Source of the DNA: Astrocystis sublimbata | Taxonomy: Eukaryota > Ascomycota > Sordariomycetes > Xylariales > Xylariaceae | Assembly (NCBI GenBank): GCA_022453515.1 | Contig: JAJNNY010000023.1 | Coordinates: 62,001-126,000, forward strand | Reading direction: 5' to 3' | Length of the DNA stretch: 64,000 bases | Part shown: positions 48,719-60,600 of the stretch, piece after piece | Layout of the letters: each line of letters begins with the position of its first letter | How positions within the stretch are numbered: the stretch's first letter is position 1 | Program-made: the position numbers and the translations under genes | The notes under the pieces: model-generated | What the model saw: the letters and a program-made list of their open reading frames with translations, nothing else | The model's database searches: none | Told to the model about the DNA's origin: nothing

Positions 48719-49342
48719 GATGTACGGTCAATCAGGGAAGAGAAGTCGGTAGCTGTGTGCGTCTGGGCAAGGCGAGCTGGTCTGGCACGGAGCGTGGAGT
48801 CATGGAAGCGCCGAGTACGTGTAACTCAAACGTGCGCAGGTTACGCGGCGGCAAAGCTTGAGGTGCGAAAGGCGCAAAGCGAGAGATGCTGGGGGATAGT
48901 ACAATTCATGGAGTGGCGATGGCGATGGCGATGGCGATGCCTCGTGTGAAGAGAAGATGAGGAGTGTGTTGTAACAAAGCAAGGAATCCCATGTACCCTA
49001 AACTTGGGTAGGCTCGGGTAGGGAACCGTGGGGACGTGGCGGCGTGGCGGCGTTGGAGGGGTGGTTCCTGGCGAGCCTGGAGGGGTTCCTGGAGGGGTCC
49101 CTCTGATGGTCAAACGTCGACTGGTGTGGCGCCTTCCCGGGCAGCCAAGGTTAGGTAGGTAGGTACCTCTGTATGTAGGTGAAATTCCTCTACGTGCCCT
49201 ACGAGTACAAAGAGACGCATAGGTGCTAGATTACCTAAGGTAGATAGGCGCTTTATTGTTTATCGTAATTCGTCACTTCTTTCGCATACGAGAAATGGTA
49301 TAGTTTCTGAGTAGTATAGTTGACATGTAAATTCTAGCATCT
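48719..49342. promoter_or_regulatory. SDS22 upstream region with hexamer repeat
   Basis: 624 bases between the SDS22 start and the stop of the next minus-strand gene. It includes the TGGCGA repeat, a GTGGCGGC repeat near 49036-49055, and a dense GGTAGGTAGGTACC cluster at about 49150-49170. Confidence 0.5.
48914..48939 (+). repeat. TGGCGA hexamer microsatellite
   Basis: Four perfect TGGCGA units plus a partial fifth, about 200 bases upstream of the SDS22 start codon. Confidence 0.9.
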
Positions 49343-50853
49343 CTAACCTAGTTTGAACCAGGGATGTTGACGAAGCAGCACGTCTTGGCCGATCTCTCTC
49401 CTGTCTAATTCGCCCAGTTTACCGGCTCGGATTTCGTCGCTCCGAACTTCCACCGTTCTGACGACAGATACCGTCTCTGGTAATATGGATGGGTCCTGGT
49501 CTCTGTATGTCGAGATACATTGAGTGGTGGCTGCGTTCATTGGAAAGCTGTTCCTGTCGAGATTTCGGTATCTTCTGTTAGCTCCGAGTCTTGCCCTGCG
49601 CCATGGGCTGTGGTCTCTCGCGTCGGAACTGTCTCCGGCTCTGCCTGTCAGGAATAGTTGCGTGCACCGGGCATAGCATCGATGAACAACTGTAAGCACG
49701 CCATCAATTGCCGTGGGCACGGCGGGCAATCCGTATACAACGAATACGCTTGTTAGTTCGCCGAGAGCCCAGAAATAGGTCGGGCTTGAAGTATAGGTCG
49801 AATCGAGTGACTTCGAAGATGCCTGCGTTGTGACAAGCCTGAAGATAGCTGCAATACTACCACTACACCATACGACGTTAGATATTCGGCGAACAAGAGG
49901 CACTCTGTGGGGTTTAAGCTCAACTCGTTGGCCACCTACAATAAGCCGACCCCGATGCTCACAATGATTCCGAAGTAGTCGATCATTAACCGCGATCCTT
50001 TTGCTGCCGATGGCTTCGGACGCCAGATGACAAGCTGGGGGGCCAGTAGTAGAAGGAGATCGAGAGTCACATTGATTGAGAAAATGATCTCAACCGCCTT
50101 ATCGGGAAGGCATTTCCCCTTGACGGTCGGGTTCCATATGGACCGACGTGGCGTACAACGCACGCTTTCCACGATGATACTGCTGATGTAATACAATACG
50201 TTGAGCCACAAGAGAAGGTGACAGAGCCAGAAGAAGGCGTTGCGGGACTGGGGTGAGAATATGCGTGTCCATTCAATGAGGATAGCTACTTTCACAGGGC
50301 CGATCGAGGAGTTGTACAGGACCTGTGCGATATATACCCACTGTGAACTCGTCAGCTGTGACGAACCTTGAAGTGACCAAGAATGAGAAGTACACACATA
50401 TGAGAACCGAGCCTTGCCGTCGATAGTCACATCCCATTGATGTACCCACCAACCAGTCTCGATTTGTGCGACATGGAGCAAGGCGTAGACAAACCCAATG
50501 TATGATGCCTATAATACTATCAATGATGGATACCGCAACAAATCTACGGAGTAAGCGCACAAATCCGCTCATGACGAGGACTTTTAACATCAATCAGTAT
50601 ATCATCAATTGTACATCAGTCAGGATGGAGATGCTTTTATCATCATACCTGCTTCAATTTTGCCTTTGAGTTGCTTTTGATAGCTCCGTTCAACTATCCA
50701 ATAGTGAATACGCACAAGGACGGCGAGAAAAGCGACGATGAATGCGGAGATAAGGAGGCCATTGGCGAGCCCATTCATATTCGGAGGATTCGCAAAATTT
50801 GGTTCAACATCGTCTGGCGGTGCCAGTGCCGCCGGGATGTCATCCATAGCCAT
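49343..50853 (-). CDS. PTH11-like/rhodopsin-domain fungal integral membrane protein
   Basis: Seven-helix membrane protein of the fungal rhodopsin-domain (PTH11-like) type, a group of putative GPCRs of unknown ligand. Supported exons on minus: 50853-50649 (first helix, SAFIVAFLAVLVRIHYWIV), 50580 to about 50534, 50508-50398, 50340-49940 and 49862-49343. Exons 3-5 join cleanly (GTGTGT/TCACAG and GTAGGT/TGTAG) and hold helices with WVYIAQVLYNSSIGPVK, LNVLYYISSIIV and VTLDLLLLLAPQLVIW; a long polar tail of about 110 residues follows. The join after exon 2 is unresolved: the only in-phase splice leaves a 25-base intron, too short, and reading straight through needs one base less. Start: GCCATGG at 50853; a second ATG is two codons on. 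The 57-base intron is in frame and stop-free. Confidence 0.65.
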
Positions 50854-52842
50854 GGCCTGAGTTTGAATAAAGGTCCCGGACAACAAGCGCCGATACGTAA
50901 GGCTGAGACAGAAAACTCATCGCATCGCAGCGTAATTGAAGCGATCGAACTCGTCCAATATTGATGGCTGTTTTGCCGAACGACAAAACAACAAGTGTCC
51001 CGGGCATTGAGCACCAAGGCTCGTCCTTCGAGATACTACTTAAGCCAGGCTCGCCAGGCTTCTTGAGGGGCTTACACCATCCCACTTCTCGCAGGATTGT
51101 AAGCTGAGGATTCGATTGAAACCTTGGCATTGGCAGCCTTCGTTGAGTCAGGGGCATTACACGGCTTTGTTAGAGGCCGTTGCCCCATAAGTGAGCTTAC
51201 ATCGGTGCAGGCGAGGGCAAATCCTACTGCAACGCGCAAGATTCGGACCGTCCAATTGAGTCAAACACGGTATCATCAATACAACGCTTATATGCAGCCA
51301 CCACGCTGCGCAACGAATCGCAGATCAAAAGCAGCTGGCAGACCCTCGGCAGTACCCATCGAAAAAGGCCTACTCTAATGCAGATTAGGGGCGGAATCAG
51401 ACGGCGCAGTCTCGCCAGCCAGAGATCAAACCGCCACATACGGCATTCGGCCACGCCAGCGTAACCTGGACTTACTTATTGTTAGTATTCATTCGACATG
51501 TCGCGTATTGCTCGGTAGGCAGAAGGAGTTCATAATGCGTTGGTGCACCCCCTACATATCGGCTTTCGAAAGCCCTTCCAGCGTTGCATCACCCAGCAAT
51601 GCAGCATTAGCCTTGTTGAGTGAGTGCTGTGAGACCCAAACATAGAATACGAATTGTTGGCACCTCGATCCGGTGTTGGTAACAAGCGCGCCACGTGCAG
51701 AGCCACGTGCATCTCGAGGTCTCTATTTTCGGAACCTCACAATAGGTGCTTTGTAATAGAATGGTGAGAGCATGTTATTGGTCAAGAAACTGGTCCTATT
51801 CATGTTGATGGCTTTCGGCATACTTGCAATTCCCCCAATGGTGCTTTGAAGGAACGGAACCAGCACCGTCTGCCAGGTGCTCTTTGGAGCATCTACTTAC
51901 TCGTTCTAACTTTCAATATATTCTCCTATCACTTAGCCAACTCCAGATCCGATTATGTGCATGCCATAGTCAAATACCCCGAGAAAGCGGGCAAATACCC
52001 GCATGGCCTAGCAATTCCCGAAGTTGGGCGCTCATGCATTCCCCGATGCCAGTAGTCTGATGGGTAAGCTTCTGACACCTGAGACCATGACACACAGAGC
52101 ATTCAGCCTTTCGGTGGCTTACTCATGGCGCGTGTGCGTCCTGCACATTGCCATGCTCAGCTTCCCGAGGGGTGCAGGCGGGACGGAAAGCATTTCGATT
52201 TTGACCTACGTTGTGATCCAAAGGGCAAAACAGAGATTTGATTCAACATCTTTGATTTGAAGATCCTCGTCTTTTGCATACCTATCAGTCAAATGAGGAG
52301 GTTACTAAAAAAAATTTGACCAAGCACAATGTCATAGGCGCGGTTGTCTACATTCCAACATTTGGTCTAGTCTGATTAATGAATGCACTTGCCGCGAAAA
52401 ATCCGTGCAAAATTCTAAGTGCTTAACTTTATGAATCCTTCACAGCTTTTTGTTCATTGTCACCTCTTGCATACTGTCTGATTTGGTCCCCAGGCGCTAC
52501 AGGCGCACTTATTGGATGCCATGAGAGCACTCCATTACTATCAAGAAGAAGTGCAATCCACATAAATCCATTGCGAATATGATCAAGCTCTGGGTTCATA
52601 TCTGATGGCTATGCGTTTGAATTCTCTCTCGATCTCTATCGTGTCACCCACTAGGTTGCTAGCTACCAAGTAATAGGACAAACGATAGTCTTCCTCAAAT
52701 TAAACTCCCATTCCCATGCTTAATTTTCGATGTGTCAATTCGAGCTATCTGGGCGATATGCCATGAAACCACGCGACACTCAGTCCATTCGTTGCTGTAT
52801 GGTCAAATCAAGCATGTATTGCAAACCCTCCCCTGGGAACGA
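50854..52842. other. Intergenic region with a weak coding-like remnant
   Basis: No intact gene is supported in 2 kb. Between 51765 and 52260 two overlapping plus-strand frames read partly like protein: the first open from 51765 to 52055, the second from 52024 to 52260 (AFPDASSLMGKLLTPETMTH). They would need a frameshift to join and the first lacks an ATG at its start. This may be a decayed gene or chance. Confidence 0.3.
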
Positions 52843-54172
52843 TCACTTCATCTCAGTCATTCCTTCTTTTGAAACGCATTCGCAATAAGTCCTTCCACGT
52901 CGCACGAGATAAGCATGTGGTAAGGCTAGTATATGGGTGTGAAAATGATCTGTAAATTGCGCCACGCAGACTTCTCCTGATTTCCTTGCTCTTCTTTCAT
53001 GGAGGTTGTGACGGGAAATCATGTCATATGGCGTAAAGCATTTCGGTAGCTCTTCATAGCAAGATGTTTGGTTTGCAAGTAGTGGGAGCAACAAGTCAAT
53101 GTGATGACCTAGCTGGTGCATCGAGACAGCGTGATTGATCTTTACCTGACTGTAAATCATTAGCTTGAAAATCTTATCGCGAGCGGGTTTGCGACTCACC
53201 AGCACCGGTAATACGAGCTGGCCTATCGACTCGTGTTTAGCGTTGCTGTTTGGTAACGATGGCCGGTGATTTCATGGGGTTCGTGTAAAAAACTTCAAAG
53301 ATGTCGGGGCGATTCTTCAACTCAGGGCCCCAAACAGGGTCGGACTGCTACTAAATGCGTACACTGTACTCGGTTGTGCGCTTTACCTTCTCTCTGCGAT
53401 CAACTGACTCCTCTTGAGGTCGCTTGCGTTTCCTCCCTGAGGAGTAAGTAGAGATGGATTTCGTAGGCATTGGCAATACCTCTAAGATACTCTGCCAAGG
53501 AATTTCGCGCTCGATTAGGTATTCGTGGCTCATATACTGAGTAAACTTTTGGTTCATTCCGCCCAGCTCTTTGAGCATGCTGTGCAAATGAAACACCCGC
53601 TGTGTGGAGTGCTACCAACCCGGACCGTAAGTTCGAAATTTGATCAGCTTGATGTTCTTGTAGCGGCGCTTTAAGTATATTTCGTAAAAGTAATCGATCG
53701 TTTTCATCTTATCAGTAGCCGAGATAAAGATACTGAGGTGATGTGAGGCCCACTTGATATGCTTGTAGATCAGGCCATGAAACGAGAAGGGTGTCAATTC
53801 AACGATTCCATAACCTCGTGCCTTCAATCCGCCATATGGCTGACCATCGTGGACCAGGCGATAAAGTATCTCTGGTCTTCTTAGGTCGGGGTTTGAATCC
53901 CACCCACACGTCTGAATGGGAACACGCAACTTGAGCAGAGGACGACCCCGAACGAAAGCTACCGATCTTTCAAATTTGGGAACATCTTTGTAAATCTCGC
54001 GTGCCATGTCATGTCCCTCGGGTGTGAACCACACATTGAACCTCTGTGCAGCTGATTTGGATTTGACTAAAAAAGCTAGCGCACCAGGATTCTTCGTGTG
54101 CTTTACTATTTTCCCAAATGAGGCGACCTCGATCTCTTCTGTTGGTACATATGAATTTTCCATCGCTGACAT
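52843..54172 (-). pseudogene. DUF7587-like fungal protein, broken by in-frame stops
   Basis: Fungal protein of unknown function. From ATG at 54172 the frame gives VPTEEIEVASFGKIVKHTKN and then PEILYRLVHDGQPYGGLKARGYG, which resembles the DUF7587 domain start, ending YGPGW at a TAG (53612-53614). The same frame continues directly (HSTQRVFHLHSMLKELGG) to a double TAG at 53348-53353, and then again (QSDPVWGPELKNRPDIFEVF) to a TAA at 53237-53239. A second frame, overlapping this, stays open to 52843 (HESIGQLVLPVLVSRKPARD, then MHQLGHHIDLLLPLLANQT), so a one-base shift near 53240 is also needed. The TAGs are each explained by CAG to TAG. No intron of normal size removes the first stop. This is best read as one damaged gene; alternatively two neighbouring genes. 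The domain name is from memory. Confidence 0.6.
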
Positions 54173-56107
54173 CTTGGGTAGTATCCTTTGGGGAGATGGG
54201 AAGTATGGGAAGTTGAATCATTCGAACCAGTCGAGTCAAGTAGAGTGAAGGTGATCTTGTGTCCAATGCCAGTGAAGTTTTGAAGAGAGGAGGTGGTCAT
54301 TGAGGGTTTGGTTCAATGGCTCCTACGATATTTCGTTTGAGTTAGAGAGTAGTTATAAGAGGGGCCTCACACACCGATGGGATCGATACCCAAGAGTGTA
54401 TTGTGAGCTCCCACCCAGTGTATCGTCACCGAACCAATTTGTAAATCGAAGTATTTCTGATGATTTGTGCACTGCCTTGAGCGCAAGTGATGGGGAATGA
54501 TGTAATTGAGCATCAACGATGGTACGTACCTTGAAAGGTCAATGCCTTTTCTTTTTCATGCGGATTTTAGGTCCATCGGGGTAATTATGAGGTCTAGGGT
54601 TGAGTTGACTGTAAATCGATCTAGGCTCCCCTCAGCCAGATGTGTGGATTGTAGTTAGAATGTTGAGTGCGAGGTAAGTAGGTAGTCAGGTAGTTGCGTT
54701 GCCAAATCTTCCCATTTGGAGGAAGGAACTCAAGTCCTCTTTTGCAAGCGCCGAAACTGGTATTCGCATGAAAGTAGGCAATGCGAAGGAAGGCAGGAAG
54801 GAAATTTAATTCAATAAATCGGACGTAAATGAGGGGAGGCAAAGTGCATCTTCAGTTGTAGATATGCCCAATCGTCGGTGTTGCTTCCTTTGCGGGAAAT
54901 TGTTATATTTCAATCTTTTTGATGTACCTAGGTAGATCATAGACTCAATTCGCGGTTTCGAGCATATACCTACTGGGTTAGGTATGTGTTGGTGCAGGTG
55001 GTATGGCATGAAGAATCGAGTAATTACCGGTCTTGTTCTCGCACCTACTGAGGCTGGGGTTCAACCTGCGTGATAGTATGGTGTATTACGTATATATGGT
55101 GTAAAATAGGTCATGTATATTTGAGGTCAACTGCGATCCATAAAATTATTCATGTATCAGGCTTTGTATATAGCTCCTCCAACAAACAAATTCCACAATC
55201 AAGACAACAAGGAAGGAAGGAACTCGGCCACAACAGCCATATCATGAACAATTCTGATACTTCGAGCCCCCCATCCAGTCAAAATGACATACCAGAATGT
55301 GAGTGGCTGAGCTAGAATAAATACAGCTTGAAGCCCCCCTGATGCTTCATACCCCTCCTCCAAAGCCAACGGACAGTAACCGCTGACATTACGATAACGA
55401 AACATTTAGCGTGATAGAGAGCTTCAAAAGACATCATACACGGATCTTGAGTATTTCAATCTTCCTGTCGTTGACATGGGTACGATGGCCATAGGGTGAG
55501 TCGCCTGTGTAGCGTTGGAGCCGGGCACACCTTGAACCGCAAAGAGAGCAGTCGCAGTGAAAGGAGACGATTTGACTAAATGCAAAAGTGGTGTATGATG
55601 GAAGCATGTATCGATGCAAGTTTGAGAGGGTTTCGATGTCAAAGATGTTGAGTACATGATTCAAGTTGCTATGATAGTATCATGGTTATGATGTTGTATT
55701 ACTGACTGATGTCTCTACCATCTCGAGGCTGGCTACGGCGAAAGAAGTATTTAAACATATTCCGGAGTTGGGAAAAACTCAACACATTTTTCAAATGCGC
55801 TCTGGTCCTGCTGTGTTAATGCATTTATTTACGATGCAATAAAGTCTGGTGGTTAATGGAAGGCGCGTCACTTAAAACAACCTTAGGTTGGCTGTATGTG
55901 CTTAAACAGCTGGGGGCTATCAGCTGCTTGCAGCTGAGGACCTCAGGGCAATGCTGTCCCCTAAGCATACAGTACAGTACAGTAGGCATCTGAGAGTGCT
56001 GAGATCACCCGGAGGCTACCTGATAAAGTCGACTTTCAATTCTTACATCACTTCTCATCGCCCAACAGGTAACTATCTAGGAATACTGTAAATTGGCATG
56101 ATCGAGC
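54173..56107. other. Intergenic region with a possible short gene
   Basis: Almost 2 kb with no firm gene. Around 55160-55300 there is a TATATA element, an A/C-rich leader and an ATG at 55244 followed by a normal-looking disordered N-terminus (MNNSDTSSPPSSQNDIPE) that runs into a GTGAGT donor; see the separate entry. The rest, including an ACAGT repeat near 55970-55985, shows nothing. Confidence 0.45.
55244..55495 (+). CDS. Possible short spliced gene or gene start, unresolved
   Basis: Weak candidate. After a TATATA (about 55166) and an A/C-rich leader, ATG at 55244 opens 18 codons to a GTGAGT donor at 55299. A second segment, 55410-55495, follows a TTTAG acceptor and reads RDRELQKTSYTDLEYF, then PVVDMGTMAIG, up to another GTGAGT donor. 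The two segments are out of phase from the 55244 start; they are in phase only from a later ATG at 55284 (five codons). No third exon was found. It could be a small gene, a decayed gene start or chance. Confidence 0.25.
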
Positions 56108-57324
56108 ATGTCGCCTCGGCAAGCAGGTCTCAGACTCAACTTCATACTCAACTGCCCTCGCATCCGTGAAACACCGTTCATCGCACTCACTCTGAATTCG
56201 ACAACACCATCATGTAGGAGACATATCCACCTAGAGGGCCCAGCTCTCGCACCATTTGTATTCGGGGGGTTGTTGGCGGGATTATGGACCTGGAAGTGCC
56301 TCATGATGGTTGTGTTTCAGAACAAGATTATCTACATGCCAGGCTTACCTCCGAACTCTCGACGAGAAACAATACATGACTACAAGGACCGGCTTGTTGG
56401 TATAGATTGGCGAGAGGAAAGAATTCGCGCCGCCGATGGGACTGACCTGGCCCTCTGCGTCACGGACCTACAGCTAGGGTCCAAGAACGACTTGCGCCCA
56501 CCTGCCGCGGTCTTCTACATCCTCTATTTCCAGGGTTCGTAGATAGTTACCACTGTGTTCACTGAGTAAAGTTGGGGGCTTATTCTCTGCTAGGAAACGC
56601 GGCATCCATGCCCCCACGTCTCCCCGATATCTCGTCGGTGTTGAGTATGCTTCGAAGAAGAATGGCTGCCGATGAAAAAAGCGTCAAATGCACAATGGTA
56701 TGCCTTAGCTACCGAGGATACTGGAAATCGCGTGGTCGGCCGACGGAAAAAGGCTTGCGTCTCGATTCCAGCGCTGCAATAGATTGGATATCGCGCAAGC
56801 ATCAGGAAGCGTGTGACCATGATCAACCAGGAAACCCTCAGAATCCCGCGCAGGTTGTGCTCTGGGGACAGAGTATTGGGTGTGGTGTAACTACCAATCT
56901 GGCTGCCGAGAAGACCATGCCGGCGAATTTGCGCCTGAGTTCCTTGATACTGGAAACACCATTTACCTCGATTCGCGCCATGCTAGAGGTTCTCTATCCC
57001 CAGAAGTGGTTGCCATATAAATACCTATGGCCTTTTCTGCGCAATCATTTCGACAGTTATCAGAACCTCAAGCTCATTGCCGACACATACGGCACAGGTG
57101 GTTCTGCGCCTGGTATTTTAATCGTACAGGCTGCCAAAGATGAGTTGGTACCGTCGGAACTCACCCAACAACTCTATGATAGATGCATAGAACTTCGATT
57201 GCCTGTGCGCAGGACATCGGTCGACAGTGCTTTTCACAATGATGCAACTTTTAGAGTAGAAGGTAGGAAAGCTGTTTCTCATTTCTTGTCACAGAGAATG
57301 AGGGATGCAGAAATAGAAAATTGA
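56108..57324 (+). CDS. Membrane-anchored alpha/beta hydrolase (ABHD/Bem46-like)
   Basis: Serine hydrolase of the alpha/beta fold; substrate unknown. Exon 1 is 56108-56534 and exon 2 is 56594-57324 (donor GTTCGT, acceptor CTGCTAG), giving 385 residues. A hydrophobic segment (FVFGGLLAGLWTWKCLMMVV, about residues 57-76) just before NKIIYMPGLPPNSR is a probable single membrane anchor, as in Bem46/ABHD13-type proteins. FQGNAAS is the oxyanion-side loop, SYRGYWKS the strand after it, and the nucleophile Ser236 sits in WGQSIGCG. The Asp in AAKDELVP and the His in SAFHNDA complete the triad. The intron falls exactly at FQG/N. The next gene is convergent, 327 bases away. Confidence 0.83.
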
Positions 57325-57651
57325 AGCACCGAGGCACAACCGTCTAGAGATTAGGGTTCGACGCACATCTAATTATCTTGATACCTCGTACAAGAACATG
57401 CATATAACAACTTATCACTTCTAACAGGCAATATGTCGATGATGAGACCAATCTTCAGCGTGAGTGCCTGGGCAATAGACACGGCCATAGCGCTTATTCC
57501 CCCTTCAATGCAGACATTGTTCGCTAGCTTGCCTAGGCACAAAATCTCGACAGACCCCTACCTTTTACCGTGGCGGGTATATTGCTGCCTCTGAAGCAGC
57601 TGTGCAAGGAGTGACTCAAGCATCGTTCTCAGAACCCCTAAACGCTCTTCC
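57325..57651. other. Convergent intergenic region
   Basis: 327 bases between two stop codons; nothing seen beyond 3' flanking sequence. Confidence 0.5.
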
Positions 57652-60600
57652 TCAGCAATGCTCAGAATCAAAATATACCTTCACCTCAACTTCGTTACTC
57701 CAACCAGAACTCAACTTCATATCTTTCCACGCCTTCTGAATGTCAATGCCCAGCACATGGCCATCTCTTGGATCTATGGCGACTGTTTCAGGAGGTATGG
57801 GCAAGTCTTGAATGGTCACCATGAAGTCGCGCTCAATCGACATACTGGGGAGATCGGATATATACATTCCTAACCGAACTGTCAATATGGATCATACATT
57901 CTGGATTGGATGGAGGTGACGACCTACCGAGTGTGCCCAAAGCCTTCAGCCGTATAACAGAGAGAATACGTCCAGTGGCAAGTAGTTCAATGGATTTCTC
58001 GATGAGAGCAGCGGCACCAGTCATCTTGTCTATGAGACCTAGAGAGGCAACGCTGATTTTGCCGTTGGTTTCACTGTCGAGCTGGGTCACTGGGTACGCC
58101 GTCAAGATATCATAACCGCGGAAATCCAGCCTCACACCGAGGCGAGCCACCTGTGAGTCAGGCTCTGTCACTGGGGTGATCCTACCCGTGGTATGTGATC
58201 TTACGATGTATTTGTTCAATTGAACTATACCGGGGAAAGTTCCCATTGGGATGATTTCCGTTAGAGCATGCGGTCTCGTGTTGAAGATGCCGAGGATGGG
58301 AGTGCCCGTTCCAGCTCTGCCGTGATAGGATCCAATCTTCAGAATCGAGCTATTCGAAATCACGAGTCAGTTTTTTTTCAAGAACGACCAGTGTTTCGGC
58401 GAAGTGTGGGCGGCGGTTGGCAAACCAGTACATCTAAGGTATATCATGCAGATACAACCAAGGAGGCTACACATACTCTTCCTCATAACCAGTATAGGGG
58501 TCTATTGCTTTGCCAGATACACTCGGTCTCAGAATGACAGTCCTGCCACGAGTGGTAAGCCCTGTTATCTGGTGAATTAGCTCCATATTATGCTCTCCAG
58601 GTATATCTGTGATATAGATGGGTCCACCACTGATACAACGAGAAGCAGCATGATACCCGGCGCTCATGCCGGAGGTTTGGAACATGTCCCAGTCCGGTAT
58701 GACATTCAAGTGTTGCGTGAACAGTGCATTGTGCGCGTTGGCCCACTTCAATCACTGCAGTCAGTAAATGTCATCTAAAGTAGAGAAAATGCTCATGGTT
58801 CAGGAGTTGGCAGGTCTCATAGAGTATAGGTACCCATCATTATGGAAATCCGCATCTCTGAGACTTGCCGAGAGGGGGGGGGTCTCAATGGCTTTGGTGT
58901 TTACATACTAGATGCCAAGGATGTGAGTCTGGGACATCTGGAAAGTAGTCGTCAGAGTTTCGCACCGGGATTGCGGGTCGATGTTGCGATAATTGTTGGC
59001 GAAAGAGTATGTGCGGCGTTTGCGACATACAGGAGATGGTCCTGTCGCCAAAGTGCCTGAGGGATGCAGTGGTCCAGGCGTCTAGATGTGCATTCGTGAG
59101 ATCTCGACGACATTTCGCCGAAGACCAATTGTCGATCATGAACTGGGCATCGGTCTTGACCCCAGACACACCACAGGATAACAGAAACCGATAGAAGTCG
59201 TCGTAGAATCTTGCAACGTCGGTCTCAGCAATCACAGTCATTGCGCCGTCAACTGGCCATCCTTCACGATGAACTCGAACTGTCTTGTATTGCTGCGCGA
59301 TGTCTCCATGTGGCGAGATACCGCCCCAGTAGCCAAGCAATGCACTACCCAAGGTCAGAGTACTCATCACATGAATAGCGATTTCTTCAGCCAAGCGAAT
59401 AAGGCCACAAAGCAAACACCTTCACGACGGAAATTCTGAGAAGTGGAGGTCACTTACTGCCAAACAGAGACGTTTTCAATACTGGGAAATCTCTCTCGTA
59501 TTTGAAAGATCATATGTTGTAGCCCGTTTGGAAATCCTGTAGGTTCTGCATCAAAATTCTTCCACCCATAGGAGAATGGGTCATGGCCATCGGAATCCAC
59601 ATTCTGCCAGTTATCATCAATGATCAGGTTGTTGATGTTGATATTATTTTTCTTCAAAGAATCAACGGCGCTCAATATTTTGTCCTCGGTGAGGCCTTGC
59701 CCGAGCGCATTCCATGTGCCTTGTAAAAGAAGGCATGTCAGTCAAGCAGTCGCAAATCCGCTGGTGATAGTAGTACCTACAATAACCCAGTCCATCATAC
59801 CAGCTCTGCATCCATTGAGGTTCGATGCCACTAGACTGAGCCAAAGGCTTTCGTGAAAGCTCATCGTCGGAGCTGTTATTGAACAATACGAGACTACGTG
59901 CGTGGTACATAGCTGCCGCAATAGCACTCTCACAGTCATCCCCCACAGCAGCTAGTACCATTCCGAGGGCATTGGAACTCTGGTCATTGCGTATCTATGC
60001 CACCTAGATCAGCGAACTGACCTGATATCCGGCAGGTATAGTTACAGCTTACATGAACCATTACTGGGCCATGATTGGAGCTGCGGAGAAGCGTTGTGAC
60101 ATTCTCAATGTTACCAACCCCTAAGAGGACAAGATGCCTTCCGCCGTGACTAAGAAAGGAGCACAGCAAAGCGTCCTTATCGAGACTGAAGTGTGATTTA
60201 CCATGCCTTGGGCCTAACCATGCATTTGAATGGCGAACCAAGGCAAAATAACTGTACTACATTAGCATAGGCTTTGGTGCGGAGGAGGGATTCCCGAATC
60301 GTCGACTCGAGAAGCGGCTTAGAATATTCATTACGGAACTGGTACCGGGATATTACAAGCATCACATTCGACACTCGTCAAGAGCTGTTAGGGTGCAACC
60401 TATGAGTGCTGTCACACTGAGCATTGTTGAAAGAACCTACCGTGCGAAGCCACCCCAGGGAGTGCCCAGCTCAACATCAGCGTAAGCGGACCGGTCGCCG
60501 GTCGCTGATGTTACTGGTGCTTGGATAGTCCAGAGTTGTGTCCGAGGCGTCTGGCTCGCCACTGATCTGACTTGGAGACTTGAGTTCAAGCCATGAATTA

